The notes: generated by a model from the sequence alone, not told the origin. A stretch of 64,000 nucleotides of DNA from Fen-1254 sp963778945 (GCA_963778945.1 CAVZWL010000006.1:124001-188000), one strand, 5' to 3'. Shown: positions 19,660 to 31,600, counted from the first letter of the stretch. Program-made: numbers and translations.

Positions 19660-19684
19660 AACCGCTTCAGGGGTTGAAGCAGTT
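19660..19684 (+). promoter_or_regulatory. Leader hairpin of the restriction-modification transcript
   Basis: AACCGCTTCA (19660-19669) pairs with TGAAGCAGTT (19675-19684) with one mismatch and a 5-base loop. T-rich sequence follows. It is the most stable hairpin in the leader between the predicted promoter and the ATG at 19792 and could attenuate expression of the methyltransferase. Confidence 0.4.
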
Positions 19685-19791
19685 TGATCTTTTCCACATA
19701 GAATTCTAAAGGATCATACAATATTAGCCCAATTATGCCGTTGCAATGCAGGCAAGGTTTGGCTACATTTTCATGAAGGCAAACTAACACA

Positions 19792-20748
19792 ATGACAAAA
19801 ACAAATAAAACCAAAATACATCAGCATAGAACTACAAAAACTGCAATGAAAAAACCGCGGGTGTCTGAAGAGCAGGCAGTCTGGTATACCGATACTGCTG
19901 TGCCACATTCTTTAATGCCGCTTGATTCAATAATTTGCGGAGATGCGCTTCACATACTTCCAAATATCCCTAATTGTACTATTGATTTGATTGTAACGTC
20001 GCCACCTTATGCAGATAAGAGAACGAATTCATATGGCGGAATTCATCCGGATAAATATGTTCGCTGGTTTTTGCCTATTGCGAAAGAATTACAGAGGGTC
20101 TTGAAACCATCGGGATCGTTTATCCTTAATATTAAAGAAGGTGTGTCAGATGGAGAAAGACAAACATACGTTCTTGAACTTGTTCTTGAATTAAAAAAGC
20201 AAGGATGGCTTTGGACGGAAGAATATTTATGGCATAAAAGAAATAGTTATCCGGGGAAATGGCCGAATAGATTCCGTGATGGGTGGGAACATTGCTTTCA
20301 TTTTAATAAAGAAAAAAACTTTGCAATGTACCAAGAAGCAGTCAGGGTGCCAATGGGTGATTGGGCTAAAACACGTCTTAAGAAGCTCAGTGAAACGGAT
20401 AAACGGCGGGATGAATCAAAAGTGGGAAGCGGTTTTGGCAAGAATATATCTAACTGGGTAGGCAGGGAATTGGCTTATCCGGATAATGTATTACATTTAG
20501 CAACGGAATCCTCTAATAAAAACCATAGCGCTGCATTTCCCACATCTTTACCGGAATGGTTTATAAGGCTCTTCACAAAGCCCGGAGATATTATTCTTGA
20601 CCCATTCCTGGGTTCAGGCAGCACGGCAGTCGCCGCAAAAAAAACCGGACGAAGATATATAGGAATTGAAATATTAAACGAATTTTGTCAATTGGCGGGA
20701 CAACGAGTTAAAGAGATATCATCGGACAATGGGGAGCTATTCAAATGA
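19792..20748 (+). CDS. Type II beta-class DNA methyltransferase (N4-cytosine type)
   Basis: The 318-residue protein has catalytic motif IV as TSPPY, the serine form typical of N4-cytosine (and some N6-adenine) enzymes, at residue about 70. SAM-binding motif I, DPFLGSGSTAVAA, lies near the C-terminus at about residue 270. This order, IV before I, defines the beta class. It protects host DNA from the PmeII-like endonuclease, whose ATG overlaps its stop by ATGA. Base composition is markedly more AT-rich than flanking genes, suggesting acquisition. No clear ribosome site precedes ATG 19792; a later Met at residue 19 is an alternative start. Confidence 0.9.
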   Translation: MTKTNKTKIHQHRTTKTAMKKPRVSEEQAVWYTDTAVPHSLMPLDSIICGDALHILPNIPNCTIDLIVTSPPYADKRTNSYGGIHPDKYVRWFLPIAKELQRVLKPSGSFILNIKEGVSDGERQTYVLELVLELKKQGWLWTEEYLWHKRNSYPGKWPNRFRDGWEHCFHFNKEKNFAMYQEAVRVPMGDWAKTRLKKLSETDKRRDESKVGSGFGKNISNWVGRELAYPDNVLHLATESSNKNHSAAFPTSLPEWFIRLFTKPGDIILDPFLGSGSTAVAAKKTGRRYIGIEILNEFCQLAGQRVKEISSDNGELFK

Positions 20749-21512
20749 AAAATATTTTAATTAAAAAAGTGATAAGGTATGTTGAAGACAATATCGGAAT
20801 ATTTCATCAAAAAAGAATTGCGAGTATAGAAGAATTAGAATTATCGCAAGTATTAAAAAGAAAAAATCCATATCTCTTTAAAGCAAAGTATATTCTTACC
20901 GCTGAGAAGATAGTTAAGACTTTAGTTGATGCTCATATTTCTTCAAATGAAGAGACAATATTTGGGGATTGGTTGGAAGGATTGGCGATCTTTATTAATA
21001 AAAATATTTATCATGGTTGGAAATCCGGAATACCAGGAATAGATTTAGAGTTTAATAAAGACGGCAATCGGTATATCGTAAATATTAAATCTGGACCTAA
21101 TTGGGGGAACAATAGTCAAATAGAAAAGATGGTTCTTGAGTTCGGAGATGCAAAAAAGACATTGTCAACGAGTGGTTCAAAAATAAATGTTTTAGCAATA
21201 AATGGATGCTGTTATGGTCGTGATAAAAAGCCACATAAATTCCCCAAGAAAGGTGGCGATTACTTTAAATACTGTGGTCAAGAGTTTTGGGAATTTATAT
21301 CGGGGAATCATAACCTATATATTGAAATTATTGAGCCGTTAGGGCATAAAGCAAAGGAGCGAAACGAAGATTTTGTAAAAGCATATTCTCAGATGATAAA
21401 TAAATTCACGAGACAATTTATAAATGAATTTTGCAAAGAAGACGGTTCAATCGATTGGGAAAAAATAGTGATTATGAATTCAGCTATGGTTCAGTTAAAA
21501 ACAAAAAAATAA
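20745..21512 (+). CDS. PmeII-like type II restriction endonuclease
   Basis: The 255-residue protein overlaps the methyltransferase by four bases (ATGA). It contains KNPYLFKAKYILTAE, SSNEETIFGDWLEGLAIFI and INIKSG-type segments that I associate with the PmeII family, formerly called cytosolic protein in annotations. A PD-(D/E)xK nuclease core is visible: Asp in PGIDLEF and the Ile-Lys-Ser of YIVNIKSGPNWGN. The C-terminus has FCKEDGSIDWEKIV. It is very AT-rich. It cuts the site protected by the adjacent methyltransferase; I cannot derive the recognition sequence. Confidence 0.82.
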   Translation: MKNILIKKVIRYVEDNIGIFHQKRIASIEELELSQVLKRKNPYLFKAKYILTAEKIVKTLVDAHISSNEETIFGDWLEGLAIFINKNIYHGWKSGIPGIDLEFNKDGNRYIVNIKSGPNWGNNSQIEKMVLEFGDAKKTLSTSGSKINVLAINGCCYGRDKKPHKFPKKGGDYFKYCGQEFWEFISGNHNLYIEIIEPLGHKAKERNEDFVKAYSQMINKFTRQFINEFCKEDGSIDWEKIVIMNSAMVQLKTKK

Positions 21513-21777
21513 AAACATTATAGTCCACTCGTTATCCAAAGTTTTAATTCTTCGCAAAATCGCAATATGAGGAATATAATTCACTTATAAATATGATATA
21601 GCATATTCTCGCGAAATTAAGAAAGGATTTTAGTCGATGTATGGTTTGAAAGTCCAGATTCCAATTGTAATATGGCATAAATTCAAACGCTTTGCTTCTT
21701 TGTTAAGGGGAAAAGTCTTATAAACATGTGAGAAAATTGAAATTTGTAAAATTCATGTGGGTTATGGAGGATCATGT

Positions 21778-21972
21778 ATGAAAAATGAAGATATATTGTT
21801 TTCCGTTAACGTTGGCTGGGTTCAAGCAGAAGCCAAACAAAGAATAAGTCGCAGACTAACAGATTCAGAACTTCTTTTGGTAAAAGATGGATTAGAAGAA
21901 GGGCTTGGTTTTGATATTGAAACTGTGTTCGAAACTGCCATCGATGATGCTGTTAGACTTGCCAAAGAGTAA
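21778..21972 (+). CDS. Small protein downstream of the type II RM genes (paralogue 1)
   Basis: ATG 21778 is chosen over GTG 21757 because GGAGG at 21766-21770 is then an ideally placed ribosome site. The 64-residue acidic product contains VNVGWVQAEAKQRISRRL, then ELLLVKDGLEEGL and ETVFETAIDDAV. The same skeleton, V-x-V-G-x-VQ, then GRKL or SRRL, then E-L-x-x-V, recurs in the ORF 90 bases downstream, so this is a small protein family. No function known to me; it could be a regulator or an antitoxin-like protein. Confidence 0.7.
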   Translation: MKNEDILFSVNVGWVQAEAKQRISRRLTDSELLLVKDGLEEGLGFDIETVFETAIDDAVRLAKE

Positions 21973-22060
21973 ACCTCAAAAAGCTTAGGTGGATAGCAAA
22001 AAAATCAATCTATATTGGAGTTCAAGAATAAGACGAATCATCTCTTTGGACTCACACTAA

Positions 22061-22270
22061 CACATCTATCACGTCACAGTTGGTGATGTACAAACCGTTG
22101 CAGAGGATACTGTCGGGCGTAAACTTCGGGAAAAAGAATTACAAAAAGTCATCGAAAAGATTCTTGATAAAATCGAATGGTACGATGCGGTTGTAGAAGC
22201 GATAGATAAGGAAGTGCAACGAAGCAACGGAATAGTCGGATTAGTATTGCGAAATAGTTATACATCCTGA
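22061..22270 (+). pseudogene. Second small-protein paralogue lacking a start codon
   Basis: The frame opens right after TAA 22058-22060 and runs 69 codons to TGA 22268-22270 without an ATG, GTG or TTG in a usable position. The product reads VTVGDVQTVAEDTVGRKL, then ELQKVIEKILDKIEWYDAVVEAIDKEV. It aligns without gaps over the first 30 residues to the intact small protein encoded at 21778-21972. It is either truncated at its 5' end or hit by an indel just upstream. Confidence 0.55.
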
Positions 22271-22379
22271 CTTCTCGCTATCGTTTATTCCATTTCTAAA
22301 ATATGCTTTGGTCTCTTGTGGATTGGGATTCTTTTATTGCAGAATGGTGTTATATAAGCAGCACATTAAAGGATTCCTA

Positions 22380-22880
22380 ATGAAACGCTGGATAAAAATA
22401 GTCATTATCGTGTTTATTGCCGCTCTCGCGGGAATTCAATTGGTGCAGCCTGCAAGGAATATATCCCCTCAATCAGGCGATAAAGAAATATCCGCCGCAT
22501 TTTCTGTGCCCTTAAGCGTCCAACAGGTCATTGAGCAATCCTGTTATGATTGTCACAGCAATAACACTCGATATCCCTGGTATGCAAATATCCAGCCGGT
22601 CGGCTGGTGGATGAATCATCATATTACCGAAGGGAAGTATGAATTAAATTTCGACGAGTTCGCTTCCTATCCTCCGCGTAAGCAATATCGAAAATTCAAG
22701 GCCATTGAAAATGAAATTGAAAAGGGCGATATGCCGCTGGAATCGTATCTCCTCATACATCGAGATGCAAAACTCTCCGAAGATCAAAAAACCATAATGA
22801 CAGCGTGGTGTGAGGCAATGCGCGATTCTATGAAGGCGCATTATCCAGTCGATAGCTTGGAACGTCCCCATCGTCGTTGA
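22380..22880 (+). CDS. Haem-binding domain protein (CxxCH, cytochrome-like)
   Basis: ATG 22380 is preferred over 22308 because AAAGGA precedes it and it begins with a signal anchor (residues 4-22). The 166-residue product has a c-type haem site CYDCHS at about residue 55, then NNTRYPWYANIQPVGWW, which is characteristic of the haem-binding domain family (PF14376-like). The domain is periplasmic, tethered by the N-terminal helix, and is usually linked to electron transfer or oxidative-stress peroxidases. It is monocistronic. Confidence 0.88.
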   Translation: MKRWIKIVIIVFIAALAGIQLVQPARNISPQSGDKEISAAFSVPLSVQQVIEQSCYDCHSNNTRYPWYANIQPVGWWMNHHITEGKYELNFDEFASYPPRKQYRKFKAIENEIEKGDMPLESYLLIHRDAKLSEDQKTIMTAWCEAMRDSMKAHYPVDSLERPHRR

Positions 22881-23078
22881 TTCGGCAGGGAAACAAATTT
22901 CCTAAGTCTTCCAAGAAGAGACAACATTTCCGCTGATTATTTTCTATTTATTCTCGCTACCAGGGCAGAGCTTTAGGCAAGAATAGTGAATTGCCGCCCC
23001 AACTGCATGTTTAAAAAATGCCGATTTATTGTTGACGGAATTTTCGCTATTTTGATAGGGAATAACTGAGAGTATACG

Positions 23079-24004
23079 ATGACCAAGAAAAACACGAATC
23101 GTGAAGAATTCATTATCGGACTGATTCAGATGTCGGTCTCAAAGGACGCCGACATAAACCTCTCAAAAGCCATTGAGCGTATTGGACAGGCGGCAAAAAA
23201 GGGCGCACAGGTTATCTGTCTTCCTGAACTTTTTCGCTCCCAGTACTTTTGCCAGCAGGAAGACGCAAAGTTCTTCGATCTGGCAGAACCGATTCCCGGT
23301 CCCACGACGAAAGCATTAAGCTCCGTTGCCAGAAAACATCGCGTTGCTCTGATTGTTCCTGTCTTTGAACGAAGGGCGGCGGGCATCTATTATAACAGCA
23401 CGGCTATTCTGGATACTGACGGCACATTGGCCGGTGTATATCGCAAAATGCATATTCCCGACGATCCCGCATACTATGAAAAATTCTATTTCACTCCCGG
23501 AGATCTGGGATTCCAGGCATTCAATACAAAATACGGGACGAATCGGCGCGCTCATTTGCTGGGATCAATGGTATCCGGAAGCCGCACGCATTACGTCGCT
23601 GCTCGGCGCTTCCGTACTGTTTTATCCGACTGCAATAGGATGGCATCCGAATGAAAAAGCCGAACAGGGCAAAGCCCAGCTCGACGCATGGCAGACGGTT
23701 CAGCGCGGTCATGCTATAGCAAACGGAGTTTATGTCGCTGCAGTAAATCGGATCGGTCTGGAAAATCCGTCTCCGAATATCGCCGGGAATAGAATTTTGG
23801 GGAAGTTCTTTTATTGCCGATCCGCAGGGAGTGATACTCGCAGAAGCGTCCGCAGATAAAGAGGAAATCTTGATTGCTTCGATAGACCTTAAACATCAAG
23901 AAGATATCAGGCGCAATTGGCCGTTTCTCCGCGACCGGCGAGTGGATCAATATGACGGTATAAAGCAAAGATTTCTTTCGGAAGAGGAATGGAAAAAGAA
24001 ATGA
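23079..24004 (+). CDS. aguB: N-carbamoylputrescine amidase (two frameshifts)
   Basis: Three frames join: 23079-about 23535, to about 23795, and on to TGA 24002-24004. Removing one base at each junction gives exactly 307 residues and restores the nitrilase-fold sequence. The catalytic triad is visible as Glu in LPELFRSQYF, Lys in YRKMHIPDDP and Cys in CWDQWYPEAA. The YFCQQED and HPNEKAEQG segments are typical of plant/bacterial N-carbamoylputrescine amidases. It converts N-carbamoylputrescine to putrescine, CO2 and ammonia. The agmatine deiminase start lies six bases after the stop, so both steps from agmatine to putrescine are in one operon. The second junction falls in a GGG run, consistent with sequence error. 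Confidence 0.88.
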
Positions 24005-24010
24005 ATCGTT

Positions 24011-25088
24011 ATGAATGGAGTGCCGCTCTATCGGATGCCCGCAGAATGGGAACGTCATGATGCCACGTGGCTATGCTGGCCTGCAAATCGGAACGATTGG
24101 GCTGGGAAGTTCGAACCGATTCCCTGGGTATTTGCTGAGATGGCAAAGAAATTATCCGATGGGGAAATTGTCCGCATTATTGTGCAGTCGCCGGATCACG
24201 AAAAGAAAGTGAGACTGATTCTCAAACAGCAAGGCGCGGATCTTCAGCGGATTGAATTTTTCCGGTTCCCGACAAATCGTGGATGGACGCGCGATATGGG
24301 TCCGATCTTTACACAGCGAGTCCCTGAAAATGATGTGGCTGTACTGAGGTTCCGGTTCCGTGCCTGGTCCAAATATCCGGACTGGAAAAAAGACGATGAG
24401 GTTCATCTCCGGGCAGCAAAAGCGCTGCAATTTCCGTTCGTACCGGTGAAGTATAAAGGGGAAGATGTAGAATTGGAGGGAGGGAGTATAGATGTCAATG
24501 GGAATGGGACTGTTCTGACGACAGAGGAATGTTTGCTGCATCCGGATATACAGGTACGCAATCCCGGAATTCTCCCGCGATGATTATGATGGGATGCTCG
24601 GACAATATCTCGGAATTGAGAAGGTCGTTTGGCTTGGAAACGGAATCGCAGGAGACGATACGCACGGTCATGTGGACGATATATGCCGGTTCGTAAATTC
24701 TTCGACGGTTGTGATTGCCGAGGAAAAAAATCCTGCAGATGTAAACTATAAGCCGCTGCAGGAAAATAAAGAGCGGCTGCAGGGCATCCGTCTTGCACAT
24801 GATGAAAAATTAGCCGCAATTTCTCTGCCCATGCCTGCGCCTCTGTATTTCAACGGTAAAAGACTCCCGGCAAGCTATGCCAATTTCTATATCGGCAATA
24901 ACGTTGTGATTGTTCCGACGTTTAACGATTTGAACGATCGGGTCGCACTGGGCATACTTTCGGAACTCTTTCCCGGCAGAAAGGTCGTAGGAATTCATGC
25001 GGTCGATCTGGTGCTGGGGCAGGGAACATTGCACTGCCTGACGCAGCAGCAGCCCTCACCCGGAGTGGCAAGACGTTTGATAGAATAA
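24011..25088 (+). CDS. aguA: Agmatine deiminase (one frameshift)
   Basis: The reading changes frame at about 24565; deleting one C of a CCC run gives exactly 358 residues. The N-terminus MPAEWERHDATWLCWP, the TRDMGP loop, DVELEGGSID, and GDDTHGHVDD are the substrate and catalytic positions of the guanidine-modifying enzyme superfamily. The catalytic Cys is in GQGTLHCLTQQQP near the end. It hydrolyses agmatine to N-carbamoylputrescine, feeding the amidase encoded just upstream (6 bases apart). It is cytosolic. No arginine decarboxylase is in the window, so agmatine must come from elsewhere. Confidence 0.92.
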
Positions 25089-25100
25089 AAGGAAACTATA

Positions 25101-25262
25101 ATGAGCGGAAAATATGCAGTTTTTTTATTTATATGTGTTTGTTTAATACTTGCAGTTCTTCTTCTTACTGATGTCATCTCATTCGCAGCAAGCGGAATCA
25201 TTTTTGCGATTGCACTTGTTTTGTTTGGTGTCCTGTCGAAAGGTTTTAGAGAAAAGAAATAA
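25101..25262 (+). CDS. Small two-helix membrane protein (53 aa)
   Basis: ATG 25101 has AAAGGA about seven bases upstream, which supports it as a real small gene. The product is MSGKYAVFLFICV..., with hydrophobic segments at residues about 5-22 and 28-45 separated by a short SFAASG turn, and a basic tail KGFREKK. It follows agmatine deiminase by 12 bases and may be the last gene of the polyamine operon. No family recognised. Confidence 0.6.
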   Translation: MSGKYAVFLFICVCLILAVLLLTDVISFAASGIIFAIALVLFGVLSKGFREKK

Positions 25263-25388
25263 TTACCTTGAAAAAGAAAAGGGAGTGATCTTCTTTTAAT
25301 CGAACACAAAAGAAAGAATAGACTCATTAAAAAGTCAATCGCGGATCCGGCGGGTGTTCCGTTCAGATGTGCTTTTCAATAAATGAGA

Positions 25389-28300
25389 TTATTCGGCAGG
25401 TTCTTCCGGTTTGTTTTTCTTGTGGTCAAAGTGATGGGTCATTTCGTACTCCAGCTCCGGGTCGATCTTCTGTTGCTCTATTTTCTTTTCCCGTACCATA
25501 AGTTCCTCGTGATGGGATTGGAGATATTCGAGTTCCTTCCTGCCGTACGATAGGCGTGTGATGATGACAAAGAGCACCGGAACAATGAGTATCGCAAGCG
25601 TCGAGGCAGCAATCATGCCGCCGAGGACGGTAAATCCGATTGTATTTCTTGCAACAGCTCCCGCTCCGGTTGCAAATGCGAGCGGCAGGACACCTAAAAT
25701 AAAAGCCATAGATGTCATGATAATGGGACGTAATCGCAGTTGAACGGCTTCAAGCGTGGATTCGATGAGTTCCTCTCCGCGGTCGACGCGCACCTTTGCG
25801 AACTCAACAATAAGAATGGCATTTTTCGCTGAGAGTCCAATCAAAGTTATGAGTCCTATCTGCGCATACACATTATTGGTAAGCCATGGCAGGCACATAA
25901 GCAGGAGAATAGCGCCAAAAGCGCTGATAGGCACGGGCAGTAAAACGGAAAGAGGCACCGACCAGCTTTCGTAGAGTGCGGCCAGAAAAAGAAACACAAA
26001 CGTAATGGAGAAGATGAAGATATAAATAGTGACCGATCCGGCTTTTATTTCTTCATAGCTTAATCCGGAAAATTCGTATGTATATCCCCGCGGTAAAACT
26101 CTTGCCGCTGTTGCTCTCAGAGCGTCTATTCCCTCGCCGGTGCTGTATCCCGGCGGAGTGGAGCCGTCTACTTCTGCAGAGCGGAAAATATTGAAATGCG
26201 TGATCAGCGGCGGAGCTTCCGTTGCTTTGTAACTGACCAATGTGCTGAAAGGCACCATTTCCCCGCGCTGGTTGCGTACATAGTATTTATTAAGGTCGGA
26301 TATCAATGCGCGATACGTTGTGTCTGCCTGAACCACGACATGATATGTACGGTCGTAGAGCGTAAAGTTGTTCACAAACAAACTTCCCATGTATGCCTGC
26401 AAGCTTGTAAATACATCTGCAATATTGACTCCCAGCTTTGCGCATTTTTCGCGATCCACTGTCAGGTTATAACTGGGCGTGTGTGCGCCGTAATAACTAA
26501 ATGCCGTCGATATTGCCGGATTCTTATGCGCCTCGGCAACGAATTTTTTTACGACAGTTTCAAATGCGTGTACATCGTCGCTCGTGCTTCCCTGTTCAAT
26601 CTGCATGCTGAATCCCGCGGCCTGTCCTATTCCGCGGATCGGCGGTGGCGGAATGACGACGATATTGGCATTGTCAATGCCTGCTGCGGCAATGCGTTTT
26701 CTCAGCACAGTCATAATGCCGGGGATTTGCTGCTCCGGTTTTTTCCGCTCCTCCCATGGTTTGAGCATGCAAAAAATACTGCCCGAATTGGATGTGGTGC
26801 CGAAGTTCAATATGTTCAGGCCGGATATGGCCGAGTAGTGGTTCACTCCGGGGGTGGAACCGACAATCTCCATAAGTTTCGTTATAACCGCGACAGATTG
26901 AGTGGTTGAAGTTCCCTCGGACATTTGATACGTTACGTACAGTCTGCCGTCATCTTCAGAAGGAATAAAGCCCGACGGCTTCTTCTTGAACAAAAAAACT
27001 GCCGCCATACAAATACAGAGAAGCAAAATGACGATATACTTTGATGCTTTGATGCTGCGTTTTACAGTGTGGACATAGTCGGCTGTAAGTGTTTCAAACC
27101 AGCCATTGAAACGATAGAAAAACCTGCCAAGCCATCGCGATTGTTTACTTATATGCGACGGCTTGAGAAGAAGCGTGCAAAGCGCCGGTGTTAACGATAA
27201 TGCAACGAAAGCGGACAGCATGACCGAGATTGCGATGGTGATAGCGAACTGCTGGTACAAACGTCCGATAATGCCCGGAATGAATCCCACAGGCACGAAT
27301 ACGGCCGCAAGAATAAGGGCTATGGCTACAACAGGCGCTGAGATATCTTTCATGGCCCGATAGGTTGCCTCTTTCGCGGACAGGTGATCCCGGTCGATAT
27401 AATGCTGCACAGCTTCGACGACAATAATAGCATCGTCAACCACAATACCGATGGCAAGCACAAAGCCGAACATGGTGAGTGTGTTGATTGTAAACCCGAG
27501 TGGTATGAAGAAGCAGAATGTGCCTAAGAGCGAAACAGGAATGGCAAGAATAGGGATGAGCGTGGATCGCAGGTTCTGAAGAAACAGAAAAACCACGAGA
27601 GCAACGAGTCCCAGCGCCTTCAGCAATGTTTCCATCACTTCCTGCATAGAAACTTTTATAATTGTAATTGACTCAAACGGCACCGTATAATCGACATCGG
27701 CTGGGAAAGATTTTTTCAGCTGCTCCAGCGCCGCATAGACATTATTTGCCGTTTCAAGAGCATTGCTTCCCGGTGTTTGATAGATGAATATGATTGAAGC
27801 TCGTTTCCCATCGACAAATGAATTGCTGGAAAAAGTGAATTTGCCAAGTTCCACTCTTGCTACATCTTTGAGATAAACCAATTCACCGGTGGATGGAATA
27901 GTCTTAATAATAATTTTTTCAAATTCGGCGGTTTTTTTCAACTGACCGTTGACAAGAATGCCTAATTCAAACGGCTGGGAATTTTGTTGAGGAGGAGCAC
28001 CCGCCGAGCCGGCTGCAACCTGCACATTTTGCGCATTCAATGCGGCAATGACATCCTGGGGAGTAAGGCTGTAGGCGGCCAGCTTTTCCGGATTCATCCA
28101 GACACGCATGCTGAAGTTGTCCTGTACGCGTATAAACATCGCCGACGCCCGGTACGCGCAGCAATGCATCTTCGATAAATATATTCGTGTAATTATCGAG
28201 AAACGTTATATTGTGAGTTCCCTTCGGCGAAAAAACGGCGACCTGCATGAGCATACTTGGATTACGCGCGCGCACGGTCAGGCCAAGACGGCTGACGACT

Positions 28301-28662
28301 GTAGGTAAGAGCGGAGTTGCTATACCGACGCGGTTTTGAACATTGAGTGCGGCAATATGAACGTTAGTCCCCACATTAAATGTCACGCTAACACCCATTG
28401 ACCCGGTGTTGGTATTGGTACTTTGCATATATTCCATGCCTGGAGTGCCGTTGACCTGCTCTTCGATGGGAGTTGCTACTGTTTGTTCCACCGTTTGTGC
28501 ATCCGCGCCGGTATATTGTCCGCTTACCGAGACAGACGGCGGCGTTATATTCGGATATTGATCAACCGCAAGATTCTCTATACAGAGAATACCCGATATC
28601 ATGAGCACGATCGATATAACGATAGCGGTGACCGGCCTTTTGATGAATGTATTGGCGATCAT
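25389..28662 (-). CDS. HAE-type RND multidrug efflux pump, second tandem copy (one frameshift)
   Basis: Transcribed right to left from ATG 28662, overlapping the stop of the first RND gene by four bases. The reading changes frame near 28135; with one base removed it is 1090 residues, the AcrB/MexB length. MIANTFIKRPVTA, the porter-domain ALNAQNVQVAAGSAG, and TM4 GIVVDDAIIVVEAVQHY with the proton-relay Asp pair are all present. It is a proton-driven inner-membrane exporter of lipophilic compounds. It is strongly similar to the neighbouring pump through the whole length, pointing to a tandem duplication with later divergence. Confidence 0.9.
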
Positions 28663-31600
28663 TCCTGAGCAGGCCTATGAAGTTCGCGTGCCTTCTGCAA
28701 ATCGTACTCTAATTCGGTGTCGATATTCTGTTCCTCTACTCTTTTTGCTTTCTCCACCAATTCTTGATGGTGAGCCTGCAGATACTCGAGTCTCTCACGG
28801 CCGTATGACAAACGCGTGATGATGACGAAAAGCACCGGGACAATGAATATAGCAAGTGTAGTAGCCGCCAGCATTCCGCCGAGAACGGTAAACCCTATCG
28901 TCCTGCGCGCAATTGCTCCGGCTCCGGTTGAAAAAACAAGAGGCAGGACACCGAGTATAAATGCCATTGAGGTCATGACAATCGGCCGCAAGCGCAGCCG
29001 TACTGCTTCCATAGTGGATTTGATAAGCTCTTCGCCGCGATCGACACGCACTTTGGCAAATTCCACGATGAGGATGGCATTCTTGGCAGCAAGTCCAATG
29101 AGCGTGATGAGTCCAATTTGCGCATAGACATTATTTGTAATGCTTGGAATGACCGAAAGCGTAAAGATGGCGCCAAAAGCGCCGATAGGCACCGCCAGTA
29201 ATACCGAGAAAGGAACAGACCAGCTTTCATAGAGTGCAGCCAGAAAGAGAAATACGAATGTAATTGAGAATGCAAAGATATAAACGGTCATCGACCCTTC
29301 TTTGATTTCCTCATAGCTTAATCCCGAATACTCGTAGCTGTATCCCTCCGGTAAAACTTTCTTTGCTACATCTTTCAGGGCATCGAGTGTTTGTGTGCTG
29401 CTGTATCCTGCTGAGGATGTACCTTCAATTTCTGCAGACCGGAAAATATTAAAATGCGATATCAGCGGCGCGGCCTCTGTCGGCGCATAACTGATCAATG
29501 TGCCGAGGGGAACCATTGCGCCGGCCTGATTGCGTACATAATACTTGTCGATATCCGACACGTTGACTCTGAACATCGTATCGGCCTGAATGACCACATG
29601 GAACGTGCGGTTATATGTCGTGAAATCATTGACATAGATGCTTCCCATATAGGCCTGGATTGTCGTAAAGACATCCGCAATATTCACTCCCAGCTTTTCA
29701 CATTTTTCCCGGTTGACCGTAAGATTGTAATTGGGCGTGTGAGCGGAATAAAAGCTGTATGCATGAGTAATCGCCGGATTTTTATTTGCCTCATCGACAA
29801 ATCTGTTGACAACTTTTTCGAATGCGTGAATATCATCGTTGGTATTGCGCTGCTCTATCTGGAAGCTGAAACCGCCCACCGACCCGACACCCGGAATGGG
29901 CGAAGGCTGAATAACCTGGACGCTGGCATTGTCAAGACCGGCCTCGGCAATACGCTTTTGCATCACGCGGATGATGCCCGGCACCTGCTCGCTCGATTTG
30001 GAACGTTCGTCCCATGGTTTAAGCTGGCAATAAATAGTGCCGCAATTTGAATTGGTTGCATTGGTCACAACATTCAATCCGGATAATGCCGCGTAATGTC
30101 CCATACCCGGAGTTGATGAAATGACCGCCATAAGTTTGGTCATCACTGCGACGGATTGGGCAGTGGAAGATGCGGGAGGCAACTGAAACGTTACATAGAG
30201 ATTCCCATCGTCTTCAGAAGGTATGAATCCCGTCGATTTATTCTGAAAAAGGAATATCGTACCGACGCAAATGCAAATAAGCACTATGACAACATATCTG
30301 GATACGCCGATGCTCCTCTTAACGCCATCCGAGTAATTATCTGTCAGTTTATCGAACCAGACGTTGAAGCGGTTGAAAAAGCGTCCAAACCAATGAGATT
30401 GAGAGATTGCAGCATTCTGTGACGGTTTGAGAAGAAGCGTGCAAAGCGCCGGCGTTAATGATAATGCAATAAAGGCAGAGAGCATCACCGATATTGCAAT
30501 GGTGATGGCGAACTGCTGGTACAAGCGTCCTACAATGCCGGGAATAAAACCTACAGGCACGAATACGGCTGCGAGGATAAGAGCTATGGCTACAACGGGA
30601 GCCGAGATATCCTTCATAGCGTGATACGTCGCCTCTTTTGCCGACAGGTTGTTCTCGTCGATATAATGCTGCACCGCTTCGACAACAATAATAGCGTCGT
30701 CTACCACGATGCCGATGGCCAGCACGAAGCCGAACATTGTAAGCGTATTGATCGTGAAACCAAGCGGTATGAAAAAGGCAAATGTGCCTAATATCGACAC
30801 AGGAATAGCGAGGACTGGTATAAGTGTGGAGCGAAAGTTCTGAAGGAACAGGAATACCACTATGGCGACGAGGCACAGCGCCTGCAGCAATGTGCCGACC
30901 ACCTCACTCATGGAAACCTTGACAACCGTCACGGATTCAAAGGGTACTGTATAGTCAACATCGGTCGGGAAAGACCTCTTTAGTTGAGCCAGGACGTTAT
31001 AAATACCCTTTGCGGTTTCAAGAGCATTGCTCCCTGGTGCCTGATACACAAGTAGGCAGGAAGCCCGCTTACCGTCAACGAACGAGTTGCTGGAGAAAGT
31101 GAATTTGCCAAGTTCCACTCTGGCTACATCTTTAAGGTACACCAGATCGCCGGTGGACGGTACGGTTTTCACGATAACATTTTCAAAATCCGAAACTTTG
31201 CTGAGCCGTCCATTGACAAGTATTCCTAATTCAAATGTCTGTGTTTTTTGCTGAGGTGGTACGCCCGCGGAACCGGCTGCAACCTGTACATTCTGAGCAT
31301 TCAATGCGGAAATGACGTCTGTAGGAGTTAAACTATAGGACGCCATTTTCTCCGGATCCATCCAGATACGCATACTGAAATCGTCCGTAAATCTGCTGAT
31401 GCTTCCCACACCGGGCACTCGGAGCAATGCATCCTGCACAAAGATGTTCGTATAGTTGTCAAGAAATGTGATGTCGTGTGTGCCCTGCGGTGCGTAGATA
31501 GACACCATCATAAGCATGCTGGGATTCAGCGCTCGGACGGTCAGGCCGAGACGGCTTACAGCGGCCGGCAAAAGGGGTGTCGCAATGCTTACGCGGTTCT

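Noticed and set aside
21638..21723. 28-codon frame MYGLKVQIPIVIW... in the restriction island
   Set aside because: The upstream AAAGGA is too far from its ATG and the peptide resembles nothing known; not enough to call a gene or toxin.
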